24,455 bases of DNA from assembly GCA_964576135.1 (NCBI GenBank), contig CAZNTZ010000013.1:1-24455 (forward strand), written 5' to 3'. The first letter of the stretch is position 1. Each line of letters begins with the position of its first letter. The notes beneath the pieces are model-generated. The model worked only from the letters and a program-made list of their open reading frames with translations. It was not told the DNA's origin and searched no databases. Below are positions 1 to 7,396 of the stretch, piece by piece. This DNA is from CAZNTZ01 sp964576135 (GTDB lineage Bacteria; Pseudomonadota; Alphaproteobacteria; Rs-D84). The translations under genes and the position numbers were made by a program.

Positions 1-560
1 GATTCTTTACCATTAATAAGCCGATATATATTTTCACGATGACGCATATAACCCAATACGGTCATAGCGATACAAACAACACCTGTCCAAAAACTTACTG
101 AAAAACCAAAAACTGGTAATAATGCTAAAAATATAAGTGCACCAGCAGAAGAATACCCCGTGCCAAGCGCAACAAGTAACCATGAAATTCCGCTTGCTAC
201 AAATCCAACTGGAGAAACCCCAAGTATAAATCCAAACATGCTCGAGATACCTTTACCACCTTTGAATTTTAACCATACAGGATAAATATGTCCGATAACC
301 GCAACCAATCCGCATAGTGCACCAAAATCTATTCCAAAAAATTGACGACCTAAAATTACTGCAAAAATTGCTTTGGCCATATCGCCAATCCACGTAGCAA
401 ATGCAAGCGTAAAGCCACCTGCACGCAAAACATTTGTTGCACCGATATTACCGCTCCCGATTTTTCTTAGATCACCAATACCTGAAAATTTTGCGAGCAA
501 TAATCCAACTGGTATGCTCCCTAATAAATAAGACGCTATCAGAATAATAATATGTTCCAT
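1..560 (-). CDS. plsY: PlsY, acyl-phosphate:glycerol-3-phosphate acyltransferase (3' end cut by window)
   Basis: Inner-membrane enzyme that moves an acyl group from acyl-phosphate to glycerol-3-phosphate, the first acylation step of phospholipid synthesis (family knowledge). My reading of the minus strand gives 186 codons without a stop before the window edge, so only a short C-terminal tail can be missing from a family of about 190-200 residues. The N-terminal motif SGNIGATN (about residues 36-43) and the later motif HIYPVWLKFKGGKG are the PlsY substrate-binding signatures, set among several hydrophobic segments. The C-terminal GYMRHRENI stretch is also typical. The ATG at 560 is preceded by AGGAAA. 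It is divergent from rpsT across 81 bases. Confidence 0.95.
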   Translation of the reverse strand, partial: MEHIIILIASYLLGSIPVGLLLAKFSGIGDLRKIGSGNIGATNVLRAGGFTLAFATWIGDMAKAIFAVILGRQFFGIDFGALCGLVAVIGHIYPVWLKFKGGKGISSMFGFILGVSPVGFVASGISWLLVALGTGYSSAGALIFLALLPVFGFSVSFWTGVVCIAMTVLGYMRHRENIYRLINGKE

Positions 561-579
561 GGGGTTTCCTTTTTATTTA

Positions 580-608
580 TTGACTTTTTAATCCGTCCAC
601 TATAAAAT
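580..608 (+). promoter_or_regulatory. Probable rpsT promoter
   Basis: TTGACT at 580-585, a 17-base spacer and TAAAAT at 603-608 fit a vegetative sigma factor. The predicted start of transcription lies about 25 bases before the rpsT start codon. It lies in the plsY/rpsT divergent gap. Confidence 0.6.
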
Positions 609-641
609 ACCTGAAAACGTGCGAAAATAAAAGGAAAAAAC

Positions 642-902
642 GTGGCAAACCATAAATCGTCTAAAAAACGCATAATTACGACAATAAAAAAGAATACTAT
701 TAACACATCTCGTCGCAGTGCTGTTAAAACAGCTGTGAAAAAGACTGTCAAAGCGGTCGAATCTGCTGATAAGGTTGCTGCACAAACATCTTTGCGCAAT
801 GCAACAAGCATAATCATGAAATCTGCATGTAAAACCATGCCAAAAAAACGTGCTGCCCGCAAAGTTTCTCGACTTGCTAAACAAGTTTCAAAAATAAAAT
901 AA
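642..902 (+). CDS. rpsT: 30S ribosomal protein S20
   Basis: Small-subunit protein that binds 16S rRNA early in assembly. The 86-residue product is lysine- and arginine-rich, opens with MANHKSSKKR and carries the helical NTSRRSAVKTAVKK stretch; the length matches the family (about 87). The start is GTG at 642, chosen because AAGGAA lies at 632-636 and the conserved MANHKS N-terminus begins there; no ATG is available. E. coli rpsT also begins with a weak codon (UUG) and is autogenously controlled in translation, so the non-ATG start may be meaningful here. The gene is monocistronic, with a promoter upstream and a hairpin terminator 24 bases after the stop. Confidence 0.97.
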   Translation: MANHKSSKKRIITTIKKNTINTSRRSAVKTAVKKTVKAVESADKVAAQTSLRNATSIIMKSACKTMPKKRAARKVSRLAKQVSKIK

Positions 903-925
903 TAGAAATTTGAAAATTGCAAACT

Positions 926-951
926 CCGGGAAAAATTCCCGGTGTTTTTTT
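926..951 (+). terminator. Rho-independent terminator of rpsT
   Basis: Seven-base stem CCGGGAA / TTCCCGG (926-932 and 936-942) with a three-base loop, followed by a T-rich tract from 943. Confidence 0.88.
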
Positions 952-979
952 ATTATCTAAACAAATAAAGAAAAACAAA

Positions 980-1159
980 ATGACAATAACAACTGATATA
1001 AACAATAATTCAGAAATCAAATCTGCACTTTGGGCATATTATTTATTTTTGCTTGATAACAATCCTGAATTGCCTAAAAATAATGAGAAAGCAGAAAAAC
1101 TTTTCACAGAGTATGAAAGATTAAAAAACGAATCGCTGTCCTTGGAAAAATCCAGATAA
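980..1159 (+). CDS. Hypothetical 59-residue protein
   Basis: I do not recognise this protein. It is a short, acidic, probably helical soluble product with no signal peptide, membrane segment or cysteine; the second half (PKNNEKAEKLFTEYERLKNE) is charged and could form one amphipathic helix. The reading frame is open further upstream, but the ATG at 980 is preferred because the earlier in-frame codons overlap the rpsT terminator hairpin. The ribosome-binding site is weak (AAAGAAA). It lies between the rpsT terminator and a 15-base-pair terminator stem at 1175-1210, as expected for a small independent transcript. Convergent with the secretin gene. It may be a small gene or a chance ORF. Confidence 0.5.
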   Translation: MTITTDINNNSEIKSALWAYYLFLLDNNPELPKNNEKAEKLFTEYERLKNESLSLEKSR

Positions 1160-1174
1160 TAAAAGTATTGTAAT

Positions 1175-1210
1175 AAAAAATCCCGCAAACTTATATTTGC
1201 GGGATTTTTT
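1175..1210. terminator. Bidirectional hairpin terminator
   Basis: Perfect 15-base-pair stem: 1175-1189 (AAAAAATCCCGCAAA) pairs with 1196-1210, loop CTTATA. A-tract and T-tract flank the GC core on both strands, so it can end the 59-residue gene from the left and the secretin gene from the right. Confidence 0.92.
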
Positions 1211-1214
1211 ATTT

Positions 1215-2849
1215 CTAATTCAGTGGCGCGCCCCAATTTTGTTGGATACCGTGTTCAGCATCCATAGGACTGACCAATACTTGTGGTGTCAAGATAACAA
1301 CCAATACGTCACGTTGGCTTCCTGTTTCGCGTGAGCCAGACAATGCAATGAAATCAGGTTTTCCAATTCCATATCTTGTGTCATCGTTTGTTTGTTTTTC
1401 AAATCCTGACAATACCAACATCTGACCAGATTCCATTATGACTTCTTGCATGAAGCTGCGTTCTTCTACTTCTGGTAATTGTAATGTAACTTCGCCAATT
1501 GTTGTGGTGCTCATTTTGACCAATTCACGTACGCTCATTTTAAACAGTAATAATATACGTCCATTTTCTAAGACATTAGGTAACAACTGCATAGAAAAAC
1601 CTGTTTCTAAGTCTGCTTGGTCAACAGTGCTGGATTCCACAGTTGTAAAGTTTCTTGATTCAAAACGTTTGATATAACCAGTTGTCTTAGTATTCGATAC
1701 AGGGGCAATACGATTATTACGTGTTGTCACACCAACATTTGTCACAAGCGATACTTTACCCTGTTTTGCAAGTGCCTGGACCAAAGCATTAGAGCCAGCC
1801 ATACCAGATAAAGACGCATTTTTAATTTGATCCGCGGTATATGCACCAGCAACTTCGGCACCAGAGCTGTCAAGATGTGTTGCACCAGCAAGTCCAGATA
1901 CACTGTTTGATAACACAGCTATATTCATAGAGCTTGCGTCTGTTGCGGCCAGATTGTTTTTCGGATTAGCAACAATGTTAAGTCCTGATGCAGAATTAAT
2001 CGCCGCAGCTAAATTCAAACCAAATGCAGAATTATTTTGAATCGAAACTTGTAAAACTCTGACGTCAATTGTAACAAGCTGTGAAAGACGTTTATTTTGA
2101 CGATCAATATATTCTGAAACACGTGTTTGAACTGATGGTGGTGCAGTTACAGTAATTGTACCTAATGAACGACTTACTGTAAATTTTGCATTCTGTGTTC
2201 CATCAATAATTGATCCAATTGTATTTTCAACTTCTTCCCATTCTTTCATATCAGATTGTAAATTTACCTGGTTACCATCATCTGTTTTAATCGAAGATTG
2301 ATAGCTGACATCTGTGCCAAGTGCATATAAAGAGAAAGTTTTTGTTTCTGTTTCATAAAACACGATTGAATTTTTATCGTAATACCAAAGCAAGTCTAAA
2401 TCTGTGGCAACTTGGGAAAGTAAACCTGATAAATCGCCCGTATAAGCGATATTCATTGTTTTCTTTAATTTATCAGCGTTTATTTGACTATCTATTTTTA
2501 CAGGAATATTAGTAACGGAACTGACATTATTAGCCAACACTTGTAACGATACAGGTTCGTTTAGCATAATTGTTATTCCTGTATCTGTTTCAAATTTAGA
2601 AGGTAATTTATTTTTATGTTCAAGTACTGTGGATTTACTGCCAAGCCATACACCTTCACTCGTGGAAACTGTGTCACCGCTGGCAACTTTGGCACGCGGA
2701 TTTTTCGCCATTTCAAAGGCATCGTATGCATTGATAAAATCTTGGTCAACAGTGCTTGAAACTTCGGCAGATTCCTTCTTGACACAAGCGCCAAGAAAAA
2801 CCAAAGAACAAAGACCAAAGATTGCATAACGATTAAATCTTTCTTTCAT
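1215..2849 (-). CDS. Secretin lipoprotein, PilN/type IVB pilus family
   Basis: Predicted outer-membrane secretin, the gated channel of type IVB pilus or type II/III-like export machines. The 544-residue product begins with a lipoprotein signal peptide ending FLGAC (Cys22). A short STN-like region (about residues 80-170, LQVLANNVSSVTNIPVKI) and a secretin_N-like stretch (SRSLGTITVTAPPSVQTRV) precede the C-terminal secretin domain, which shows ETGFSMQLLPNVLENGRIL and the closing VLVVILTPQVL strand. These match the R64 PilN family, a lipoprotein secretin that does not need a separate pilotin. The start at 2849 is chosen over upstream 2870 because GGAGAA sits 7 bases before it. It follows the TcpQ-like gene by 52 bases on the same strand. 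No pilus ATPase, platform or pilin gene lies in the window, so substrate and partners are unknown. Confidence 0.88.
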   Translation of the reverse strand: MKERFNRYAIFGLCSLVFLGACVKKESAEVSSTVDQDFINAYDAFEMAKNPRAKVASGDTVSTSEGVWLGSKSTVLEHKNKLPSKFETDTGITIMLNEPVSLQVLANNVSSVTNIPVKIDSQINADKLKKTMNIAYTGDLSGLLSQVATDLDLLWYYDKNSIVFYETETKTFSLYALGTDVSYQSSIKTDDGNQVNLQSDMKEWEEVENTIGSIIDGTQNAKFTVSRSLGTITVTAPPSVQTRVSEYIDRQNKRLSQLVTIDVRVLQVSIQNNSAFGLNLAAAINSASGLNIVANPKNNLAATDASSMNIAVLSNSVSGLAGATHLDSSGAEVAGAYTADQIKNASLSGMAGSNALVQALAKQGKVSLVTNVGVTTRNNRIAPVSNTKTTGYIKRFESRNFTTVESSTVDQADLETGFSMQLLPNVLENGRILLLFKMSVRELVKMSTTTIGEVTLQLPEVEERSFMQEVIMESGQMLVLSGFEKQTNDDTRYGIGKPDFIALSGSRETGSQRDVLVVILTPQVLVSPMDAEHGIQQNWGAPLN

Positions 2850-2901
2850 AATAATTCTCCACAAATCCAAAACAAGTTATCCTCGTTGTTTTTAGTCTTT
2901 G

Positions 2902-3693
2902 TTATTCTGCAGCCGTTGTTATAACAAGCACGCGATTACCTTTATAAAATTTTGCGTATGGAACCGGAGTTGCGCGACCAAAGTTTCTGACTAATGCAGA
3001 CGAAACATCAACAAATCGACCTTTGAAAACTGCTGATGCTTCGATTGGATATTCACGTTCTGTTCCCCAAACCAAATCCCAACCTTCTTTGTTGCACCAG
3101 TCTTGTAAAACTTCGTGAAGCGTTTGACCACTTGCAACAACCCAGCTGCGAACCTGATCTGTAACATCTTTTGTCGTATCAGCATCAGAAGCTTGATCAA
3201 CTTCCATATCTGTAATTTCTGCGTTATTTGTTGCATTCGCATCAGCAGAAATATTTAACCCCTCTGATGAATATGTTTTCTTTCTGTTGGATCTGGACAC
3301 AGATAAAATCTGACCACCATCGTCTTCCATCATTTCTTGATGTAATAATGGCATTTCTGATTGATTTTCATAATTATTAAAACCGCTTGGGGCTTGATAT
3401 CCATGCAACATATTTGCACCGCCAGAAAAAGAACCGTCATTTGATGCAGAACCAGTATTTATATTATTTTCAACTACTAAATCTGCGCCTATTTTTGAAA
3501 CTATGCGAATGTTATCACTTGAAACTTTTTCACAGCCAGATGTTGTACAACCAGCAACATCAACATCTGCTTCAGATCCAATTGGCCATACCGGAGCAGT
3601 AGCAACAGGCTGACTCAAATTTGCGTCACCATCAGCAAAACCAAGCCCTGTACCCATAGTCAGTACTGCGAAAATAAGAAATTTCCGGAACAT
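2902..3693 (-). CDS. TcpQ/PilL-family periplasmic pilus accessory protein
   Basis: The 263-residue product has a Sec signal peptide (MFRKFLIFAVLTMGTGLGFA, likely cleaved after Ala20), a long low-complexity Ser/Asn/Asp-rich middle, and a C-terminal domain from about residue 182 that starts SWVVASGQTLHEVLQDWC. This resembles the TcpQ_C domain of toxin-coregulated pilus TcpQ and of PilL in IncI1 plasmids. In the Tcp system TcpQ is needed to localise and stabilise the secretin TcpC, which fits the secretin encoded directly downstream. The start codon is preceded by AAGGAAAG and by an extended -10 promoter at 3725-3753. Two cysteines in the linker (TTSGC) might form a disulfide. Family assignment is by eye. 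Confidence 0.75.
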   Translation of the reverse strand: MFRKFLIFAVLTMGTGLGFADGDANLSQPVATAPVWPIGSEADVDVAGCTTSGCEKVSSDNIRIVSKIGADLVVENNINTGSASNDGSFSGGANMLHGYQAPSGFNNYENQSEMPLLHQEMMEDDGGQILSVSRSNRKKTYSSEGLNISADANATNNAEITDMEVDQASDADTTKDVTDQVRSWVVASGQTLHEVLQDWCNKEGWDLVWGTEREYPIEASAVFKGRFVDVSSALVRNFGRATPVPYAKFYKGNRVLVITTAAE

Positions 3694-3724
3694 AATCTTT
3701 CCTTGCCTTATGTATTATGCCGTC

Positions 3725-3753
3725 ATTATAACAATTTGTCTGAATCGGCGCAA
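3725..3753 (-). promoter_or_regulatory. Promoter of the TcpQ/secretin unit
   Basis: On the minus strand: TTGCGC (rc of 3748-3753), 17 bases, then TATAAT (rc of 3725-3730) with the extended -10 TG one base upstream. The -35 is poor but the extended -10 is perfect. Confidence 0.6.
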
Positions 3754-3778
3754 GAGAGAAATAGAGACATTAGCTTTG

Positions 3779-3806
3779 TTGTTATTTGAAAAATTTATGT
3801 TAAAAT
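3779..3806 (+). promoter_or_regulatory. Possible promoter of the sufBC transcription unit
   Basis: TTGTTA at 3779-3784, 16 bases, then TAAAAT at 3801-3806 with an extended TG (3798-3799). TATACT at 3807-3812 is an alternative -10. It is divergent from the TcpQ promoter. No recognisable Rrf2/IscR-type or Fur-type site was seen by eye. Confidence 0.4.
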
Positions 3807-3831
3807 TATACTTGAGATAAAGGAAGTTTTT

Positions 3832-4374
3832 ATGACGATAAATTTTGCATTAATTGTTTTGCTATTCACAATAGTTGTTTCAATAATTTTTCTTGCTTTA
3901 TATGCACGCAAAAATCTTGACTATTCAAAGCGCGCTGTTATCGCAATGGCTGATCAATATGCATTAATAAGTAAAATGCAGGCCGCTTTGCGTAGTAGAT
4001 ATGCCACAAACGCAATCGCAGAAAATTCAGAAATTATTTACCAAGACCTGTTGCAACATGTAATACCAATTATGCGTGCCGCAGATGTTTCACCAAGAAA
4101 CTCTGACGAACATCCATTATGGCGGGCACTTGGGGGATTAATGGATGAATATGGAAAAAATCCATTTGCCTTGGAACAATTAAGACGTGCAATTAAATTG
4201 GATGGAAATGTTACACGGGCAACTGATGCTTTTTTGATTCAGGCAGAAACACTATTAAAAAGACTTAATGATTTGGATGGAAATAACTTACTTGGTACCG
4301 CTTTTGCGGACGGACTTTTGGGACAAACAATGACACTGCTTGCCCAAGCAAAACAACTGGCAAAAAACTCTTAA
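3832..4374 (+). CDS. Membrane-anchored protein of unknown function, upstream of sufB
   Basis: I do not recognise this 180-residue protein. Residues about 4-24 (NFALIVLLFTIVVSIIFLAL) are a single N-terminal transmembrane segment without a cleavage motif, followed by ARKN, so the rest probably faces the cytoplasm by the positive-inside rule. The remainder is predicted helical: MQAALRSRYATNAIAENSEI, a DEHPLWRALGGLMDEYGKNP block and two Leu-rich helices near the end. There are no cysteines, so it does not itself carry an Fe-S cluster through Cys ligands. AAAGGAAG stands before the ATG. It ends 4 bases before sufB, so it is co-transcribed and probably translationally coupled with Fe-S assembly genes; a role in that process is only inferred from position. 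Confidence 0.85.
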   Translation: MTINFALIVLLFTIVVSIIFLALYARKNLDYSKRAVIAMADQYALISKMQAALRSRYATNAIAENSEIIYQDLLQHVIPIMRAADVSPRNSDEHPLWRALGGLMDEYGKNPFALEQLRRAIKLDGNVTRATDAFLIQAETLLKRLNDLDGNNLLGTAFADGLLGQTMTLLAQAKQLAKNS

Positions 4375-4378
4375 ATAC

Positions 4379-5701
4379 ATGGCATTAAACAAAAACGTTA
4401 TTATAGAAATTTCTTCGCGCCGGAGCGAGCCGCAATGGCTTCTTGAATGGCGGCTGGCTGCATTTGAAAAATGGCAGACAATGCGCGAGCCTCACTGGGC
4501 TGAAATACAATATGACGAAATTGATTATAACGATTTAGATTATTACCATGAAAGACCACCTATTGATAATTCTGAATTAAAAGAAACCTATGAGAAAATG
4601 GGTTTACCAGTTGAAGAACAAAATGCATTACTCGGTATGGCAACTGACGTCGTTATTGACAGTAAATCTGTGCACACAAGTTTCACAGCAGAACTGGAAA
4701 AACTTGGAATAATATTTTTACCATTTTCCGAAGCAGCGCAACAACACCCAGATTTAGTAAAAAAATATCTGGGGACTGTGGTACCAATTGGTGACAATTT
4801 CTTTGCAACACTTAATGCGGCAGTATTTTCAGATGGAACTTTCGTTTATATTCCACCAAATACAAAGTGTCCAATTGATCTGGCAAGTTATTTCAGAATT
4901 GAAACCGCAAAAATCGGACAATTCGAACGCACACTTATTATTGCAGATGTTGGCGCCGAAGTTTCTTATCTGGAAGGATGCAGTGCCCCAAGGCGCCCTA
5001 ATCACCAATTACACAGCGGAGTTGTCGAAGTAATCGCATTAGATGATTCTGTTGTAAAATATTCAACTGTTCAAAATTGGTTTGCAGGTTCGCGCGATGG
5101 TACCGGTGGAATTTATAATTTTGTAACAAAACGTGGTCGATGTGATGCAAGGGCAAAACTTTATTGGACACAAGTAGAAATTGGATCAATCAAAACATGG
5201 AAATATCCATCAACAATTCTGGCCGGTGTTGGTTCTGCATCTGACTTTTATTCTTTGACAATTACCCGTGGCGCACAACAAGCAGACACTGGAACAAAAA
5301 TGATTCATTTGGCTGATAACACTTATTCAAATATTGTTTCATATGGTGTCGCAATTGAAGATTCTGTCCAGACATTCAGATCTTTGGTTTCATTCTTACC
5401 CACTATACACGGGGGTAAGAACGCTTCTAAATGTGATAGCAGAATAATTGGTGATAACGCAGTTGTAAATACTTTACCTACAATAATTCATACAAATGGT
5501 GAAAATAATCAAAGCTGGGAAGCAACAACTGGTGCAATTGATGCAGCATCACTACTCTATCTTAAAATGTCAGGTATAGATGAAGACGAAGCAACTGCAC
5601 TGATTGTATCTGGTATGGCGGCACCAATTATAAATCGTCTGCCAATGGAATTCTTGGTTGAATCAAAACAACTTATACAAATGGCTTTACAAGGTGATTG
5701 A
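4379..5701 (+). CDS. sufB: SufB, Fe-S cluster assembly scaffold
   Basis: SufB is the beta-helical scaffold of the SUF system, on which Fe-S clusters are built with the SufC ATPase. The 440-residue product shows the core signatures: EPQWLLEWRL near the N-terminus, QFERTLIIAD, YLEGCSAP, STVQNWFAG, GGIYNFVTKRG, QQADTGTKMIHL, ASKCDSRIIG and LPMEFLVE. Against E. coli SufB as I recall it, Cys254 corresponds to Cys201 and Cys405 to Cys352, and Glu434 to Glu381. Asn228, Glu432 and His433 appear replaced by Glu175, Ser379 and Trp380. About 35 N-terminal residues of E. coli SufB are absent. ATG 4379 is preferred to 4340, which would overlap the upstream gene; it has no clear Shine-Dalgarno sequence and probably depends on coupling. 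Confidence 0.95.
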   Translation: MALNKNVIIEISSRRSEPQWLLEWRLAAFEKWQTMREPHWAEIQYDEIDYNDLDYYHERPPIDNSELKETYEKMGLPVEEQNALLGMATDVVIDSKSVHTSFTAELEKLGIIFLPFSEAAQQHPDLVKKYLGTVVPIGDNFFATLNAAVFSDGTFVYIPPNTKCPIDLASYFRIETAKIGQFERTLIIADVGAEVSYLEGCSAPRRPNHQLHSGVVEVIALDDSVVKYSTVQNWFAGSRDGTGGIYNFVTKRGRCDARAKLYWTQVEIGSIKTWKYPSTILAGVGSASDFYSLTITRGAQQADTGTKMIHLADNTYSNIVSYGVAIEDSVQTFRSLVSFLPTIHGGKNASKCDSRIIGDNAVVNTLPTIIHTNGENNQSWEATTGAIDAASLLYLKMSGIDEDEATALIVSGMAAPIINRLPMEFLVESKQLIQMALQGD

Positions 5702-5702
5702 T

Positions 5703-6392
5703 ATGCTGAAAATTAAAAATCTTACAGTTTTCTTTAATGAAAAAAAATTATTAGACGATGTAAGCCTAGATGTTACAGAGGGTTCACGACATTTATTACG
5801 TGGGCGAAACGGTTCTGGTAAAACAACTCTGGCCCAAGTTATTGCTGGTAACCCAGATTATCGTGTCGAATCTGGAACAATCGAATTTATGGGGCGTGAT
5901 ATTGTAAGTGAAAACGCAACGACAAGATCACTGCTTGGTATATTTTTGGGTGGACAAAATGTTCCAGAAATACCAGGACTTTCGGTATTATCTTTTTTGA
6001 AACATTCCGCTGCCGCACATTATCATTTTAATAATGGGCGTGATTTAGCAATGGGCATGTTTTTACAAAATCTAGAATCTGCAAGAGCGCGCTTGGATAT
6101 ACCAAAAGAATGGCTTAATCGTTCGGTTAATGTCGGTTTTTCGGGCGGCGAGAGAAAACGTTTAATGTTTTTACGACTTTTGATTACACAACCAAAACTC
6201 GCAATTCTGGATGAACCTGATTCAGGCGCAGATGCATCGGCCCAAAAATTATTTGCAGAAATAATGAATGAAATGTCCTTATCCGAATCAATTCCGACAA
6301 CTTTCATATTTATAAGCCACCAAGATAAATTCACAGAATTAGTAAACCCAAATAATATTACGACTTTGGAAAATGGCAAAATCGTGATATAA
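5703..6392 (+). CDS. sufC: SufC, Fe-S assembly ABC-type ATPase
   Basis: SufC hydrolyses ATP to open the SufB-containing complex during cluster assembly. The 229-residue product has Walker A GRNGSGKTT (34-42), Q-loop Gln85, the signature FSGGERKR (146-153), Walker B LAILDEPDSGAD (166-177) with Glu171 as the catalytic base, and the switch His206. DEPDSGAD closely matches the family's DETDSGLD motif. It is slightly shorter than E. coli SufC (248). ATG 5703 follows the sufB stop by one base and has AAGGTG at 5691-5696. The expected sufD and sufS do not follow: the next gene is an unrelated membrane protein with its own promoter. Confidence 0.96.
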   Translation: MLKIKNLTVFFNEKKLLDDVSLDVTEGSRHLLRGRNGSGKTTLAQVIAGNPDYRVESGTIEFMGRDIVSENATTRSLLGIFLGGQNVPEIPGLSVLSFLKHSAAAHYHFNNGRDLAMGMFLQNLESARARLDIPKEWLNRSVNVGFSGGERKRLMFLRLLITQPKLAILDEPDSGADASAQKLFAEIMNEMSLSESIPTTFIFISHQDKFTELVNPNNITTLENGKIVI

Positions 6393-6393
6393 T
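6366..6393 (+). promoter_or_regulatory. Extended -10 promoter overlapping the end of sufC
   Basis: TTGGAA at 6366-6371, 16 bases, then TGATATAAT at 6385-6393, a perfect extended -10. The last -10 bases overlap the sufC stop codon (6390-6392). Predicted leader of about 22 bases before ATG 6422. Confidence 0.65.
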
Positions 6394-6421
6394 AATAGAC
6401 ATAAAAACAAAGGAATTAATC

Positions 6422-7393
6422 ATGCCAAAAAAAGTAACTAAGAAAACTGTGGCAAAACCTGTATCACGCAGTTCCGCAAAAACAGTTAGCAAAGTTAAAT
6501 CTCAATTCAGTATTTTTTCATGGGCATTTTCAGCAGAAAAGCCTATCAATTGGAAAAAATATGCCGGTGCAATTTTAATGTTCATAATTGCAACAATTGT
6601 AGTTATTTCATTACTTTCTGCATTATCTATGAAAATGCAACTTGCTGCATACCCAGAAGTTATGGCGGTTCATTCCGAAATGATAAACTTTTGGTCACGC
6701 GTTTCAATGTTCCCAACATTTCTTATTGGAATTGCACACGTACAACCAATTTCTTTCATACTTATTACTCTTTTATTTGTACTGGTCGGTGCATTTGCAT
6801 TCATGCCACGTGCGACACTTGGTCGTAAATCATTTGTGGCCGCACATTTAACAGCATTGTTTTGGACATCTGTTTCAACTGGTGTTTTACTCGCACTGAA
6901 ACGTGGCCCAATAGAACTTTCTGCATTATTAGTTTCAATATTATTGGTAAGTTCTATACTGCTTTATGTTTCAACCGTAAGTTTCGCGCGGGGATTAAAT
7001 ATATCAAAATGGAAAATGATTTTATCATTCCCGTTTGGTTACACATTTTTTAATTTGACTGGTTTCTTTTTACCAACAAAATCTGCAGATAATGTATCCA
7101 TTAAATACAGTTGGTATAATAAGTTGATTGATTTCTTGATTGGAACAAAACCTGGCTTGATTTCTATGGCTATATTGGAAATAGCAGCTTTGATTTTATT
7201 TCCTTATCCTTGGGCTATATTCCTTGCCAGCACTTTCGCAGCCATAGCTTTGATTGCTGGATTTAATAAAACAGCTAAGAATATTTCTGCTCTTTCATGG
7301 ATTCCTGTGATTGTAAATATTGCACTTATTGTTTCTGGGTTCGTATTATTCGAATTCTTTACAAGTGTTCCTTTATCAATTTTGGCAATGTAA
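6422..7393 (+). CDS. Polytopic membrane protein of unknown function
   Basis: Not recognised. The 323-residue product starts with a basic tail of about 30 residues (MPKKVTKKTVAKPVSRSSAK) and then has roughly eight hydrophobic segments: about 46-68, 104-130, 139-160, 165-187, 198-218, 243-260, 262-280 and 293-320. The basic tail lies before the first segment, so it is probably cytoplasmic. I see no charged catalytic motif within the membrane and no nucleotide-binding or transporter signature. AAAGGAA sits just before the ATG. The stop is 3 bases before the AI-2E-family gene, so the two are one unit and may work together, though nothing in the sequence proves that. Confidence 0.9.
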   Translation: MPKKVTKKTVAKPVSRSSAKTVSKVKSQFSIFSWAFSAEKPINWKKYAGAILMFIIATIVVISLLSALSMKMQLAAYPEVMAVHSEMINFWSRVSMFPTFLIGIAHVQPISFILITLLFVLVGAFAFMPRATLGRKSFVAAHLTALFWTSVSTGVLLALKRGPIELSALLVSILLVSSILLYVSTVSFARGLNISKWKMILSFPFGYTFFNLTGFFLPTKSADNVSIKYSWYNKLIDFLIGTKPGLISMAILEIAALILFPYPWAIFLASTFAAIALIAGFNKTAKNISALSWIPVIVNIALIVSGFVLFEFFTSVPLSILAM

Positions 7394-7396
7394 GAA

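Noticed and set aside
539..922. Minus-strand ORF over rpsT
   Set aside because: It is a frame shadow of the real S20 gene, with a phenylalanine-rich product expected from the antisense of lysine codons.
917..979. An upstream extension of the 59-residue ORF
   Set aside because: It would run through the rpsT terminator hairpin and needs a non-ATG start; ATG 980 is simpler.
1147..1160. Similar 3' ends of the 59-residue gene and purN (TCCAGATAAT)
   Set aside because: The match is about ten bases and lies at stop codons in an AT-rich genome; there is no wider repeat.
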